From the NCBI GenBank assembly GCA_005281725.1, contig SSBO01000012.1, positions 15,205,075-15,269,074 of the forward strand: DNA of 64,000 nt. The letters are read 5' to 3'. Under the pieces are notes generated by a model, which saw only the letters and a program-made list of their open reading frames with translations, did not search any database and was not told the DNA's origin. The position numbers and the translations under genes are program-made. This stretch comes from Wuchereria bancrofti (lineage: Eukaryota > Nematoda > Chromadorea > Rhabditida > Onchocercidae). Positions 50,001-61,831 of this stretch are shown here, piece by piece. Each line of letters begins with the position of its first letter. Positions within the stretch are counted from its first letter, which is position 1.

Positions 50001-53000
50001 TGATCATCGAAATATTTGGCACTTGGCAAAGTTTTGAGCTTGAATTCACGAATTTTGGCGTCAATAATTTCTGTATCTAATCCACGACTTTCCATATGAT
50101 GTCGTAGCGTAATTTCATCATAATCCAGAATCATTGCCATGTTTACAGGTTTCACCTAAATTAATCATTTGTATTTCTATATATTTATTTACTATAGATA
50201 GTGAAAGCAGTTCACTAGAAATTGAGCATTTATTTCTGCAATTCAACTTTGTTAATGAAATTTTCGCACCTCACGTTCGAAACTCTCAACCTGGCGTGCT
50301 TCACGTGGAAATCCTTCAAGGAAGAAGGCTTTTGCCCCCTGATGCTCACTCATTTCAGCTTTCACGAGTCCAAGCGCTAAATTATTGGGTATCAGTTCAC
50401 CTAAAATGGGATCAAAATATTTACAGAAAGAACTTTATCCTTTATATTTTATCAATCAAACTTTTAAGCACAAATGCTTGTTTGCAAGAAATTCTCGAAA
50501 CTATTGCTCCCCGAAGATGGTAACAAGGTATTCAATCATCAGGCTCATATAACTTTAACAATTGGTCAACTTCGCAAAACCACATAAACGGAACGAGGGT
50601 TTCTGAAAAAAAATCTAAAATTGGACCAATCCTGTATTGAATAGTGAATGCATAGATATAAACAAAATATGTACCACGAAATGATATATGTTAGAAAGCA
50701 GAATAGTCAAGAAGATTTAAGAAAAGTGAAATGGACCTCGCTGATACCGTTGTGCTGCTTCCTTCCATTCTAAATTAATGTTCTGATATTTCGCGATCGC
50801 TGCTCGGATCATATCGGGCATACAGATATGCACAAGGCCGAATTTGCTTAACGCTTCCTGCACTCGCGCTGCATGTCGTGTTTTGCCACCCCCCGGACCT
50901 CCTGCGTGTGGAAGAAATATTTTAATACTAATTTTTAAGTAAATATTTGTCATTCGCAATATTTGAAAAAAAAAAAAAGACATATCAGCAAACTTTTACT
51001 TAGCGTAATAATATTATCAAAGATTTTTAGATATCATTACAATCACCTCATTACATTTGTGACTGTATCGGAGACAAGTTTCTTTCGCAATAATATCTAA
51101 TCAGTTATCCGATAATAGTTAACTGATTCTGAACTTGGTACTGTGATTAAGTAAGCAGCAGTTATTGTTACTCATGTATGATTCTGTTTTTTGCTTGAGT
51201 TGTAAATGTAAACATTCAATATTATTTGCTAGAAATGTCTTTGAATAGAAAATATCACCTGGACTTATCATCGTATAGAATCGATAGATCTACACAAAAA
51301 TTATTTTTTATTATCTAACTTCAGTTTGGTAAAATTAATATCAAATATTCAGATAGCTAGAAATAGTTTCAAAAATTTGGAAAAAAAGAACTGAACATAC
51401 CCATGAATAAAACGATTGGTACATCCGGTATTGATGCCGCTTCTGCAGTTTGCATAACGGATGAAGGCCGAAGCGAAGATTTGTTGTTGGTAGTAGTCGT
51501 AGAAGGAACGACAGATCTGTTGGGGCTAACCCTGAAATAATAAACTTAAGGTGATGATTCATACGTTTGCAGTTAATTGGAGTATTGTGGAAAATTCTGG
51601 AATGGAAAATGACAGGAACAGTTGAGCAGGAATGTCTGAGAAATGCATAAAGATTGTTGTGAAGTAAATGTTGTAGAAAGAATGGTGTAGAATTACAGAA
51701 GTTCAAAGACATTAATAAAAGGGATTGGAAGGCAGAAAGTAGAACAAAGCTTTTATGGAAATATTGGCGTATAGAAATTAAGGATAACTGCGTTATTGTT
51801 TAGAATAAAAATCGCGAAAAAACAGGGGAGATATCGAAGGTTTGAATTCTCATTTCATGATTTTAAAAGAGAAGAAAGAGGAAAAAGCTATGCTTTCCTT
51901 TACGAAAATTTATAATTAATAGTGATGATAATAATAATAACAAACAATAGTAATAATAATAATGGTGATGATAATAATAATAACAAACAATAGTAATAAT
52001 AATAATNNNNNNNNNNNNNNNNNNNNNNNNNNNNNNNNNNNNNNNNNNNNNNNNNNNNNNNNNNNNNNNNNNNNNNNNNNNNNNNNNNNNNNNNNNNNNN
52101 NNNNNNNNNNNNNNNNNNNNNNNNNNNNNNNNNNNNNNNNNNNNNNNNNNNNNNNNNNNNNNNNNNNNNNNNNNNNNNNNNNNNNGAATTGTAGAGTTGC
52201 TTGAAGAGAAAAAAACATAGCTCAAATTACGAAAATTTTCGAAGGCATCTATGACTCATTTTACTATCTTATTAATCCATTCTAAAACTTCTTATTTCTC
52301 CTAATAACTTCCAACTGAATTTAGGAAAGCAAACCTTGTGGCTTGTTTTTTGGTACCTGACGTCCTTGACTTTGCTTTTTTCTTCGGTTTTTCAGGCGGT
52401 GAAACTGTCAGACCTAAAAAGTGCTCTTGAAATCATTAAATTCATCCTAAATTTTTAATCTTAACACCTACTAAGTAACACCTGGAAATGTGTCATATTC
52501 CAGTTTTTTGATTGCAACACAAATACATATTCTATTTTTCTTACAATTAAAGCATTTATTTTCAAAAAAATTAGCTCCCACAAGATTTTGCTCTTGATGA
52601 TTAATATTTGGGTAACTTCATTTGTAAAAGAGCTTTTTCTCAAAAAAAAAAATAATAAAAAAATATCCGAAGAAAAAACAGCTATCTTTATATTTGATTT
52701 TTCAAAGATTGTTAACAATGTACAACCATACGGTCATTCTACACTAAATTTTATTAATTTAGCAATGAAGCTTTCAATTGTGAGATTTTACATCACGTTT
52801 TCATTTATCAAAAATAGAAATTTTTGGGGGAATTTGAAACAAATGGTCAAGTAAATCAGGTAATTCAGTATTCTCGATGATGACTTCTAGGAGAGGTTTG
52901 ATCAGATTCATCAGAGATTTTTAATGGCAGTTCGAATGACAAGAAATATAAATTGGAAAATATGAGAAATGTATAATTTGACATACGTTACGAGTGGTGG

Positions 53001-56000
53001 TGGCTCGTACGTGATATTGGATTGAGTTTATTGACTGATTGAAGATCATTTCTTTGTGGATGGAATAAAAATGATCGAAATGAAAAGGATATGAGAATGG
53101 CGGTGGCTGCGATATATCTATCATATATACTTCGGGGAAATGAAAATTTCTTGCTTTCATTGTTGAGTCATGCGATAAATGACATGCAAAAAAGCGAAAG
53201 AGCCAATTTTGGCATATTTAAATTGTTACTCGTAACTCTCTCCCCCTCTCACTTTCTATCTCTTTCTCTCTGTCATCATATCTGTCATAATTTCGGATTT
53301 CTTTTCTCTTTGAATTTTTGCCATTGCCTGTACTTTGAAATTTTGCTTTAGTTCGCTTACTTTCTGCTATAAATATGCGAAATGTATTTTGATTTTGCAG
53401 CGTATAATTTGAATACATTCAGTTTAAGTTTTTGGATGAATTTACTTAGACTGAATGATTAGGCTATGGTCTATTTTCCTCATCTTTCGGCCTGTATTTG
53501 CCTAAAAAATATTTAAGAACTAAGATATTATGCAAGAGCTTAAATTATTTATTCCACAAATTTAACTAACCAGACGTGACGGACGGTTGATCATATTCTT
53601 GAAGCACCTTCTTGTCAACAAATGAATCCCATTTGTATTCGAAACTCGGGTTTTGGCGTACTTTACCGAGAGAACTTTCTAAGAACTCAATCGGATCTTC
53701 TGGTTTGTTGCAAATCAATCCTGTTATCAGACTCTGCAATCCATTTAACAGACTTCGTGAAGACAATTTGATAAACCTCTGACAAATTCTATCACTAGTT
53801 TTACAAAATTTTTGTTTAAAACACTAGGAATCTAAACCATCATTAAAATCGTTATTCGATAATTTTTGAATTTTCAAAGTTGAGATATTAAGGTCAAAAG
53901 TGTAGGATAGGGGCAATATGCGGTTTATAAGCATATTTCTGTAATTAAATTCTCAGTGAATCTTCTCAGAACGCAGTCGCCTAATTCTAAATGTTTGTAC
54001 AGGTAATATAATAGAAATAGTAAGTCAATAAAAAATTCTATTTATGTCACTGACAGGTCTCTTTGGGGATCATTAGACCTACGCTGTCTGAATTACAGTG
54101 GCTAATAACTCCATAAACAATAAACAATTTTTGGGAGAATCTGAATTTGAAAATTTTGTTAAGAAAGATCTTTCCTAGAGACGCGACGTGCTTATATTCA
54201 TTCTTCAAATCTAAAGAAATCTCAGGTGATACTGAAATATCTCTACCATTCTGAGGAAATAGCTCATTCCTAGTCTGTAGCTCTTTCGAAATGTTTATCA
54301 CTTTTTTTAAATTTCTTTTTACAATGGCTCTGCTCGTAATTGTCTAACAGCTTGCTATTACCTCTCGCTACTTAGATCGCTAAATAATCTTATATATAGA
54401 TCGTTAGTGTAGATTTATATAGATTTTTCTTCAATCTTCTTTGCAACTCCTCTTCCGGATTTTGAAATAATTTGAAATATTCATTTGAGCATGAAGTTTT
54501 AGGAGATTTTAGATAGATGAAGTCTTTAGAAAGAAAAGAACTCATGTAAAAAGCAAGAAACTTTAGCGAAAATTTAATTTATTTAACTTTAGTAAGCTAT
54601 TAAAATATTCATTAAAATACAAGTATAAAATTATTTCTGTTCAAAGCAATTTTCAAGTCAAAGTACGATCCTTATACCTAAATTAAGCTTCATTTAAATA
54701 AATAGATATATCATATCTACGAATTACACTAAGATTGATTAATTGTCCTCATAGATAACCAAAAAAGAAACGGAACGATTTCTATGCCAGAGCTTACGAG
54801 AGGTAAAGGCTATTTCAGATTCCAATTTGACCTAATTGAACCGATCCTTAGCTTGTTTAATTTTTATACACACATCTTCGGTAACTTCGAGATAGTTTCA
54901 AAAATTCCCGAAATTAATTGGACATTTGAACCGGCAGTGATAAAAAGAATAATATTATAGGGAATTGCAATTATAAGGAATTCGAGATGAGTGATTTAGA
55001 AAAACAAAACGAGAAAATGTGATTTATTGGGAGAAAAAAGAAATCTATCGGAAACAGTTTATCTTAACTTATCTCAACAATTACAACCATATGCTTATTG
55101 CATATGTTTATTGAATAAACCAGGAATAGCATACATATTTTCTTAATTTATATCATTCATTTTAATTTTCATTTTAGTCGGAATGGAAATGGATGATATC
55201 TGTGCCAATGCTATTAAAACAGTATTGCAAAAAAAGGAAGCAATCATCTATAAGTAATTCTTCAGAAAATTTTTAGAGCTGCAAACTTTGAGACGTACCA
55301 AACTAAATAAATCAAAGGCCAGAATAAAGCAAAAATATGGTTTACTACAGAATTGACGCATGTAATAGTAAAATATCTCCCATGCTAATAAGTCCTTTTG
55401 TGAGAATGCTAATCTCCCAAGCAGCAGAGACATCTTTTCTTGGCCACTGCGTCCTCTTACTTGCTAATAATGATATAAAATTGATATGCTTACCAAAAAA
55501 ATTTTATTTTTTGAGATATGAGCAATATGACGTAACGTGACTAAATTACAAAGGTAAATTGCTTTTATTCATTTTTCACTTTTTCAGCTTTATCACCCAG
55601 AATAAAGTTTCAAAGAGCTAGAGCATATTTTCTGAATGTATGAATGATAGATATAAAATATTGAAAATAATCGTATCTCTTGTTCTCTTTCCATCCTCGT
55701 TTATTTGTCTAATAACTGAACACTCATTTAACTTACTTTAATTTGCCGTCCTTCTTTTAAGTCCTAAATAGAAACCGAAGCAAATGATTGATACATACAG
55801 GCTGTTGTATAAAGGAATGCTTCATTCTCTTAAGATTATTACTGATTTTATCTCAGCGTAGTATATCAATCAAGTCTTTTGTTTTTAAATAATTCTGTTT
55901 TATTACTATCATATAATCAGAAAAAGTTCATTTTATAAATTTAATAAATCATATAACATTGAAAATGAGAAAAGAACCTCGAAGAGTTGCGGTATAGCAT

Positions 56001-56034
56001 GTTCTTGAAGATAACGCTTAGCTTCAGCACCCAT
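44088..56034 (-). CDS. AK5-like tandem adenylate kinase, about 766 residues, 18 exons
   Basis: Nucleoside monophosphate kinase family (ATP + AMP to 2 ADP), two kinase domains as in animal AK5. Exons from 5': 56034-55978, 53778-53571, 52413-52335, 51531-51401, 50901-50737, 50400-50270, 50155-49985, 49841-49704, 49029-48774 (or 47922-47829), 47682-47593, 47288-47151, 46135-46028, 45486-45314, 45174-45058, 44982-44883, 44761-44664, 44355-44280, 44152-44088. Residues 1-75 match the AK5 N-terminus (EHAIPQLFE, SLLNGL, LICNKPEDPIEFLE), a docking helix-pair type region. Domain 1 at about 150-345 has P-loop GGPGGGKT (159-166) and EGFPR (242-246). Domain 2 at about 552-740 has GPPGSNKA (558-565) in place of GxxGxGK[ST], and EGYPR (639-643). 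The usual Asp of DG[FY]PR is Glu in both. Ser/Thr/Ala/Glu-rich linkers make it longer than human AK5 (562 residues). Domain 2 may bind nucleotide poorly. Exon borders and phases all agree. Confidence 0.88.
47829..47922 (-). CDS. Alternative linker exon of the AK5-like gene
   Basis: Acceptor TTTTACAG before 47922 and donor G|GTAAAT after 47829 bracket an open 94-base exon (starts ASESKLREVRVDS, ends SGTTS). It enters in phase 0 and leaves in phase 1, the same as the 256-base exon 49029-48774. If joined after that exon it would reach a stop at once (GGC TAG). It can therefore only replace it, not follow it, so the two look mutually exclusive. Both encode Ser/Thr-rich linker between the kinase domains. 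Confidence 0.55.
51922..52006. repeat. 43-base tandem repeat of AT-rich trinucleotides beside an assembly gap
   Basis: A unit of 43 bases beginning GTGATGATAATAATAATAAC and ending in TAGTAATAATAATAATG starts at 51922 and again at 51965, then runs into N. It lies in an intron of the AK5-like gene (between exons 52335 and 51531), so it does not affect the protein. Confidence 0.85.
52007..52185. other. Assembly gap (179 N)
   Basis: A run of N directly after the 43-base tandem repeat; probably more copies of the repeat that were not resolved. Intronic to the AK5-like gene. Confidence 0.95.
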
Positions 56035-56066
56035 CAATTTTCATTTACGTTTAAATTCAAAGTTCT

Positions 56067-56069
56067 GCT
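56067..56069 (-). promoter_or_regulatory. Probable trans-splice acceptor of the AK5-like gene
   Basis: On the minus strand a strong ATTTTTTCAG ends at 56068, 33 bases before the chosen ATG (56034), with no coding exon upstream. The leader between them holds a short uORF (ATGAAAATTGATGGG at about 56041) whose frame runs over the true start and stops soon after. Confidence 0.5.
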
Positions 56070-58405
56070 GAAAAAATTTTCTTTCCGCTTAACAAGTATT
56101 AGAGTTGTTTGAAAGTATTAATCTTATATCTCTCATGAATGTTATTAGTTAATTAATTAATTAGAAATTCTAAATAAAAAACAGAATTATCTCAATGCAA
56201 ATTTTATATGCTGAATGCATGTGTTTATTCAAAAGTTTCAAAGATCTTTTACAATCAATGATGTCTTTTACAACGTTTTGCTGGTGTAAAGGTAGTAGTA
56301 GAACATTACTTTTTCAAATATAATCAAACAGACTGCACAAAACAAAACACTTTCTTATCCTCCGAAGTTTCTAACCTCTGACCTCAACATCTACTTATCA
56401 TTTTTGTATTAATAGCTGTATACCCACTTCCCGAATGGAAAATTAAGAACCATTTTTTTCCCTTCTCGTTTTGTCATTCTCATGGTAATGAGAACGAATC
56501 CATGAATCTGTTAAATCTTCTCTGTAAGGCGCACATCTTCAGCCTTTTTGATCTGCTGGCTAACAAAAAGAAAACTAAGGCTTCTTATTTCTTTTTAGAA
56601 TGGAAGAAGTAAAATAACTATTTTTCTCAGACCAAGAACTAAGGATTTTTTTTCGAACGTAGGCACTCGCATAAGTAAAAGTTATATATACTAGTAAAAA
56701 ATCAATATGGCGAAGCGAAATCTTTCATCTTTTCTGGAAAATAGAATATTTATTTTCCTGACATTTCATCAATAAGAAAAATCATTTTCAAAATACTTCC
56801 GGCATTATTTCATATATTGCGTGTTTGTAAAATTTTAGTCTTCAATTAAAATATGATCAGCTTTCTTTTCTCTTTCTGTTGAAATAAGCCGTTTAGTCTT
56901 TGTAAAAACATTATTATATCATTTTCCTTGGACTATTAATAACTTCATCTTTCAAAGAAAGAAATTTGAACAAAATGTCATAATTTCTATTTTGAAATTT
57001 TTTATTGCCATGACAACAGTATGATGTGATACCAACATTTTCAGAAATTTGTCGTTACTTTTTTGCTGACTTCTATCGTATTACCAGCATATTACTCGAA
57101 GGTATGCATCAAATATATATCCCACTGATTAGTAGAAAATTTATAGTAAAAGCAGAAAATACTTAATCACTGGAAATAGAAGAATACAATTTACAATATC
57201 GTCGTGTTAATATTTAGCATTGTTTCGCACAAAGAGATTAGTGATGACAATAATAGGAATAATTAAAGCGTACTAATTTGCGATCTTTTAGGATATGAAA
57301 AGGAAAATTCTAAAATTTGGAAGCGAGAAAGAAATGAATTGATTACATTCTTTTATCTTTCTTAAAACTTTGTCAATATTTCTGTTTTTGCCTGGCACAC
57401 AACTCTCTTCCTTTCCATTTATTTATTGGAAATGAAAACAAACAAAACAAAAATAAACAAAAACAGCAAAACGCAAACCGTATTACAATAATCATTCTAC
57501 CGTTGTACAATTAATTAACTTATGGAATGTATATGTTGAAGGATAGGAAATGATTGTCGGCTTATTTGAACCTAGTGTTTATTAACAAAATGCCTTCTTT
57601 AACTGATTATATAATTATGGGCTTCTCGTTCCCTTATTTTAAATCAGCTTGGTTGCTATGACAATTTGTCTGACTTCGCTAGATTTTAAATGACAGACAC
57701 CATCAACATATTCATATTACCTGATCAAAACAACACAACACACAAGGCGCTAACAAATATTATTTTGTTTGTACTGTCAATTATCCTTACATTCATCTTT
57801 TCCACTTTAACTAGAAAATCAAAGTAATAAATTCCTTCCTTGAAAATAAATTTTTAATAAAAATGATTTCTAATGTTTAAAAATAAATCGGCTGTAATGT
57901 TAATGACATATTCGACCAAAATATTCAAGAAGTACAATTTATCATAGGAAAAATCATCGAAAATTTTCGGCTACATCACTTAGCCTTTTCTGGATTTCAT
58001 CACCAAGTTGTTCAAAAAGAAAAAATTTGCTGAATTTAAAACCTTAAAAATATTAGCAACTATTGCAATGATCATTATATACAGGTAAAAAATTGCATAT
58101 TTTGTTAACATTTTGACAAATGGAAATAACCGTAGTCAAATTGGATACACTAAACTAATACAATATAAGCATTATTGATCAATTATTTACTAATAATACA
58201 AATTATTTATAAGTTATTGTTTAATGTGTCTGTCACTAGATTTCGTGGATTTCAGGCCGTAATCAGAAATATAATTTTAGCAGATAAAGCCAATTTTTCT
58301 TCTAAATAAGCCTTTCCAGCTTCGCTGTTCGAAATCGATTATAAATATCAAAAATTTCATTCTTCTTTTAAAGAAAAAGTCAAAATATATTTACAATATC
58401 TGTGG
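56070..58405. other. Intergenic, AT-rich
   Basis: Upstream region of the AK5-like gene and 3' flank of the small gene at 58406-58843. No exon, RNA gene or repeat array could be supported on either strand. Confidence 0.45.
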
Positions 58406-58843
58406 CTAGGGGTGAAAAGGTGTGTCAGGAGGTATGCGACCGACTAGTTCATAATCGAAATAAATGCAACTATTTGCAATAGTAACAGTACGGCCTTCTG
58501 CTTTGGCTTTTCGTATTTCTGCTTCCAATGCCAATAGGTCCATACCTGGTGGAGCCTTGGCCAGAGCTGTTGCTTGCTGCATCATCATCGCTATACCTGT
58601 CCTGACACCATACCTGAAATAAAAGTTTATAAATGTATGCAATGATATTTCTCTCAAGCTTCAGATCAGTATTATATTTAGATTATTTCATGCTCCTGAA
58701 CAGAATTTATATAGATCTTTGCTGATAATTTTTATATAAAATTAGCTTCCGTAAGTAATGATATTTAGTAAAATTAAACGCATTTTCCTAAAAAGAGAAA
58801 AAAAATTTTTATTCTTTTCATATACTTACTTTTCCCAGCGCAT
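58406..58843 (-). CDS. Two-exon gene for an unrecognised 73-residue protein
   Basis: Exon 1 is 58843-58830 (14 bases, MRWEK) and exon 2 is 58613-58406, ending in TAG, joined by a consensus intron (GTAAGT...TTTCAG). The protein reads MRWEKYGVRTGIAMMMQQAT, then a helical Ala/Glu/Lys stretch with LLALEAEIRKAKAEG, and ends in DYELVGRIPPDTPFHP. A short, mildly hydrophobic segment (VRTGIAMMMQQATALA) may be amphipathic; no clear membrane span. An acceptor TTTTAG ends 8 bases before the ATG, as expected for spliced-leader addition, and supports MRWEK as the true N-terminus. An in-frame continuation upstream is also open for a few codons. Base composition is clearly richer in G+C than the flanks, which fits a conserved gene. 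The family is not recognised; size and sequence would suit a small organelle or complex subunit, but that is a guess. Confidence 0.7.
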
Positions 58844-60057
58844 TTCCAGTCCTAAAATTTTATAAAGTTTTATTAACTTTAAATCAATTTCTGAACTTAT
58901 TTCTTTTTGCGCTGCTCAGTCATTCTCTTGTTTATTGTTTAGTCCCACAATCACCTCGTAATTTCAGTTTTTTTAAGATTAGCTGTGGAGAAGAAAATAG
59001 AAATAAGATTTATTATTCTCCTTAATAAAAATTTTGCTGTCTCAACAATCAAATTTAATAAAATATCAAAATGAATAATAGTATTGGGTATTATTAAGTG
59101 CTTCTAGTTGTTTCCATTTTGTATTTAAAGAAGTAGTGACAGATATTAATCACTTAAAATTGAATGCATCAATTATTTATCGACAACTGTATTCTTAAAG
59201 AAAGCACTTTAAAAGTACTTTTAAATTTCACAAGTAATTTCAAAAGTTTAAATATCAAGTAGGGGCTGGAAAAGTTGGAATGATCAAATATTATTATTCA
59301 TGATAAATGAACTATAGCAAATTCAAATCACTAGAATGAGATATTTTGGATGGAAGGCATTTAATGAAACTTGAATAATTTATTGGAAAATTTTCTGCAA
59401 AACTTCTTTTCGCTTTCACTTAAAAAAATGACAAGCACAGATTTTGAATGTTCGACCATTACTAACGTTAAATTCTATAATTTTAAATTGTTGAAAAAAG
59501 TTTCTGAATTCAAAATTTGCTTCCTTTTTACTTTTTCAGCGCTAAACTTTTGCCAAATTTTGCTCATTATGAGACTGAATAGTGAAAAAAGCCCATCCAA
59601 GAAAAAGAAACTTTTCCTTCATCTTTATTCCCATAGTTCAATTTTCTTGCATTGGGTGAATTGTTTTGAGTTTTTTTACTTAATCTTTAAAAGTGAGCAA
59701 GGGAAAGTTTGTTATCGACCTAAAAAAGGTTTATGATACACCATAGACTTATTTTCCTCATGTATCTAATGAATCAGAAATAGCCTAAAACGAAAAAAAG
59801 ACCACTTGAAGTACTGTCAACCACCTAATTCAGCATATCATGCCAATGATTAGCCAATAAGTGGAGTAAAAATACTAAATTTATAGCTAATTTAAGAAGC
59901 TAACCGAAAAATAAGTGACGAAATTGTAAATTAATAGTGAAATTGATGATCAGTGAGGAGATATGGAGGCATTTTCAACATAGAGCAATGTAACAAAAAA
60001 TATAGCATTTTTTTTTTTTTTTTTAAATGAAATGAAGCATTTGTTAACACACTTTAG
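58844..60057. other. Intergenic, AT-rich
   Basis: A plus-strand frame at 59371-59736 is Phe/Leu/Lys/Ser-rich with no family features and is treated as chance. Nothing else noted apart from homopolymer runs (for example poly-T at about 60008-60024). Confidence 0.4.
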
Positions 60058-60082
60058 TTTTATTCAATTTAACAATAAAAAA

Positions 60083-60232
60083 TTATCTATTCGTACGTAA
60101 AACATACGGTGAATTTGGGCGTAAATTATGATGAACTGATTGTTGTTGTTGATTTTGTTGTTCTAATTGATGCCGCAGGTAATGAAATTGTTCCATTTGT
60201 TGTTGTTCAGTCGTTGAACAACACAGACCCAT
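60083..60232 (-). CDS. Candidate 49-residue Gln-rich protein with lipidation motif
   Basis: The frame from ATG 60232 to TAA 60085-60083 reads MGLCCSTTEQQQMEQFHYLR, then a Gln-rich helix (HQLEQQNQQQQ) and a basic tail ending PNSPYVLRTNR. MGLCCS fits the N-myristoylation rule (Gly2, Ser6), with two adjacent Cys for palmitoylation, so membrane anchoring is predicted. An AATAAA on the same strand (60063-60058) lies 20 bases after the stop, which supports a transcript end here. A possible acceptor (TCTCTGCTAG) lies about 45-50 bases upstream of the ATG. The overlapping plus-strand frame (60109-60291) lacks an ATG and is probably its shadow. It may be the last exon of a longer gene. No homologue recognised. 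Confidence 0.45.
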   Translation of the reverse strand: MGLCCSTTEQQQMEQFHYLRHQLEQQNQQQQSVHHNLRPNSPYVLRTNR

Positions 60233-61825
60233 TTCATCGGAATGAATTTATAAATAAAATTGAAATTCAGAGAATTATTGCAAGGTCCTAGCAGAGATTA
60301 TCATAACTTTAGATAAAAATAATTGACAAATGTCAAATTTTAGAGTAACTTGAAGATAGTGGTGAGCTAAGTCGGTCATCAAACTATTGAGAATTACAGA
60401 TTAAGTCCATCAACTCCAAATTAGGTTAGCGTAAAGATGCCGCCTCCCATTTGTATTGATCACTAGAGCTTCGCTTCTCCTGGGAATTAGTTAAATCTAA
60501 ATCTAATTCAGGGCTTTTCGAGGCGATAAAGCGTTAAATTGAACTTCTTGATTGGAAGATGTCCACAATACGAGCATGCAAATGAACAAGAGCAAATGAA
60601 ACAGATTAGGTTTTCCTATACACTATACCTATTTTAATAAAACGACAGCTTAATAACCCTATATTTTAGCGTTGGAAATAATCCTATTAATTAAAATTAT
60701 CATTTTGATTATTTGTAGGAAAATAAAATTTTATATTAGAAATTTGATTCTATGAATTATTCTTAAAATTTGCTGGTCGGTTTCTCCCATTAAATATTGT
60801 TTTTACAGTTGGGGGTGGTTTAAAACGATTGATAGTGAGAGAATAAAAGACTGGTTAAAAGCAAATAGTCCAATCAAGATTTTTGAAATTCAGTTGAATG
60901 AATAAATTAAATAGAACAATTATAGAAATGACTTTCAGAAATATTGATGTTCAAACGATTATTCCAACACATTTGGCTATGTCAGAGTACACAATTCTTT
61001 ACGATTCGTTAGAATAATCGCTTCTTAATGAAATCATTTTCTATTTCAGCAACTAAATGTTCTTTAAATTCTTTTGCTCAACTGTTATCAAATATCTAGT
61101 CAACAACAATCAATGAATTTTTATCGATTTTGATATCGATTGATAGACACTCATTTCTTATTCTGTTGCAATCTTTCATATTATTTCCTTGCGGTTTGAA
61201 AGTTAGCCTTTTAAAGATCGGAAAAACTCAAAAATAATTGATCGAAAATTCAATTTTTTAACTTTCTGTGCAATTCTCATTCCTACTTGTTCAGTTGTAT
61301 CCAAATTTGCTTCAAGATTAAGTTTTAAAAAGATGGAGCGGAAATGACTTTTCAAATTATAAATCCAAATTAAATTGATCATTCTGATAACAATTCAAAA
61401 AATGGAAGCAGCCGCGCTCAAACTGAAAACCGTAAACTAACCAGTGTAAGCATTCTTGTCTCAGTAAATATCATCTAATTAGAAATATCTGATCAGATTA
61501 AATTGGCCATTATAATATCTTTCGTAATAACTATATTTTCTTCGTTTGATAAATTTAGCAAATGACCGAAGCTCGATCGTATCTTTGTCTCTATTCAGTC
61601 AAAATAAAAGAAAATATTGTTACTTACAAATCAAACGTATGATTAAGGATCGTAGTTTGACCACTTTACTAAACAATCTCTTGCGTATTTTTGAAGGATA
61701 AAGCGTTTCAAAAGAGGGCCGTACAAAATATGATAGCATAAGTTGGATTTTATGGGTTTTAAAGTTTTGTTGCTATTGATTTTCCATTAGTTTCTGGGAA
61801 CATTGTGAAGTTATGTTGTTTTCTA
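60233..61825. other. Intergenic, upstream of Salvador
   Basis: AT-rich except for a more GC-rich patch at about 60435-60540, in which no good exon was found on either strand. No repeats or RNA genes noted. Confidence 0.4.
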
Positions 61826-61826
61826 G
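61825..61826 (+). promoter_or_regulatory. Probable trans-splice acceptor of Salvador
   Basis: GTTTTCTAG ends at 61826, five bases before the ATG at 61832. No coding exon precedes it, so it is the likely spliced-leader site and supports this start. Confidence 0.5.
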
Positions 61827-61831
61827 GAGAT

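Noticed and set aside
51863..52225. Frames that run through the N block
   Set aside because: They exist only because N is read as open; the real sequence there is an intronic repeat and a gap.
60109..60291. Plus-strand frame rich in Val/Asp/Ile
   Set aside because: It has no ATG (starts at GTG). The minus strand has ATG, lipidation motif, stop and AATAAA in the right order.
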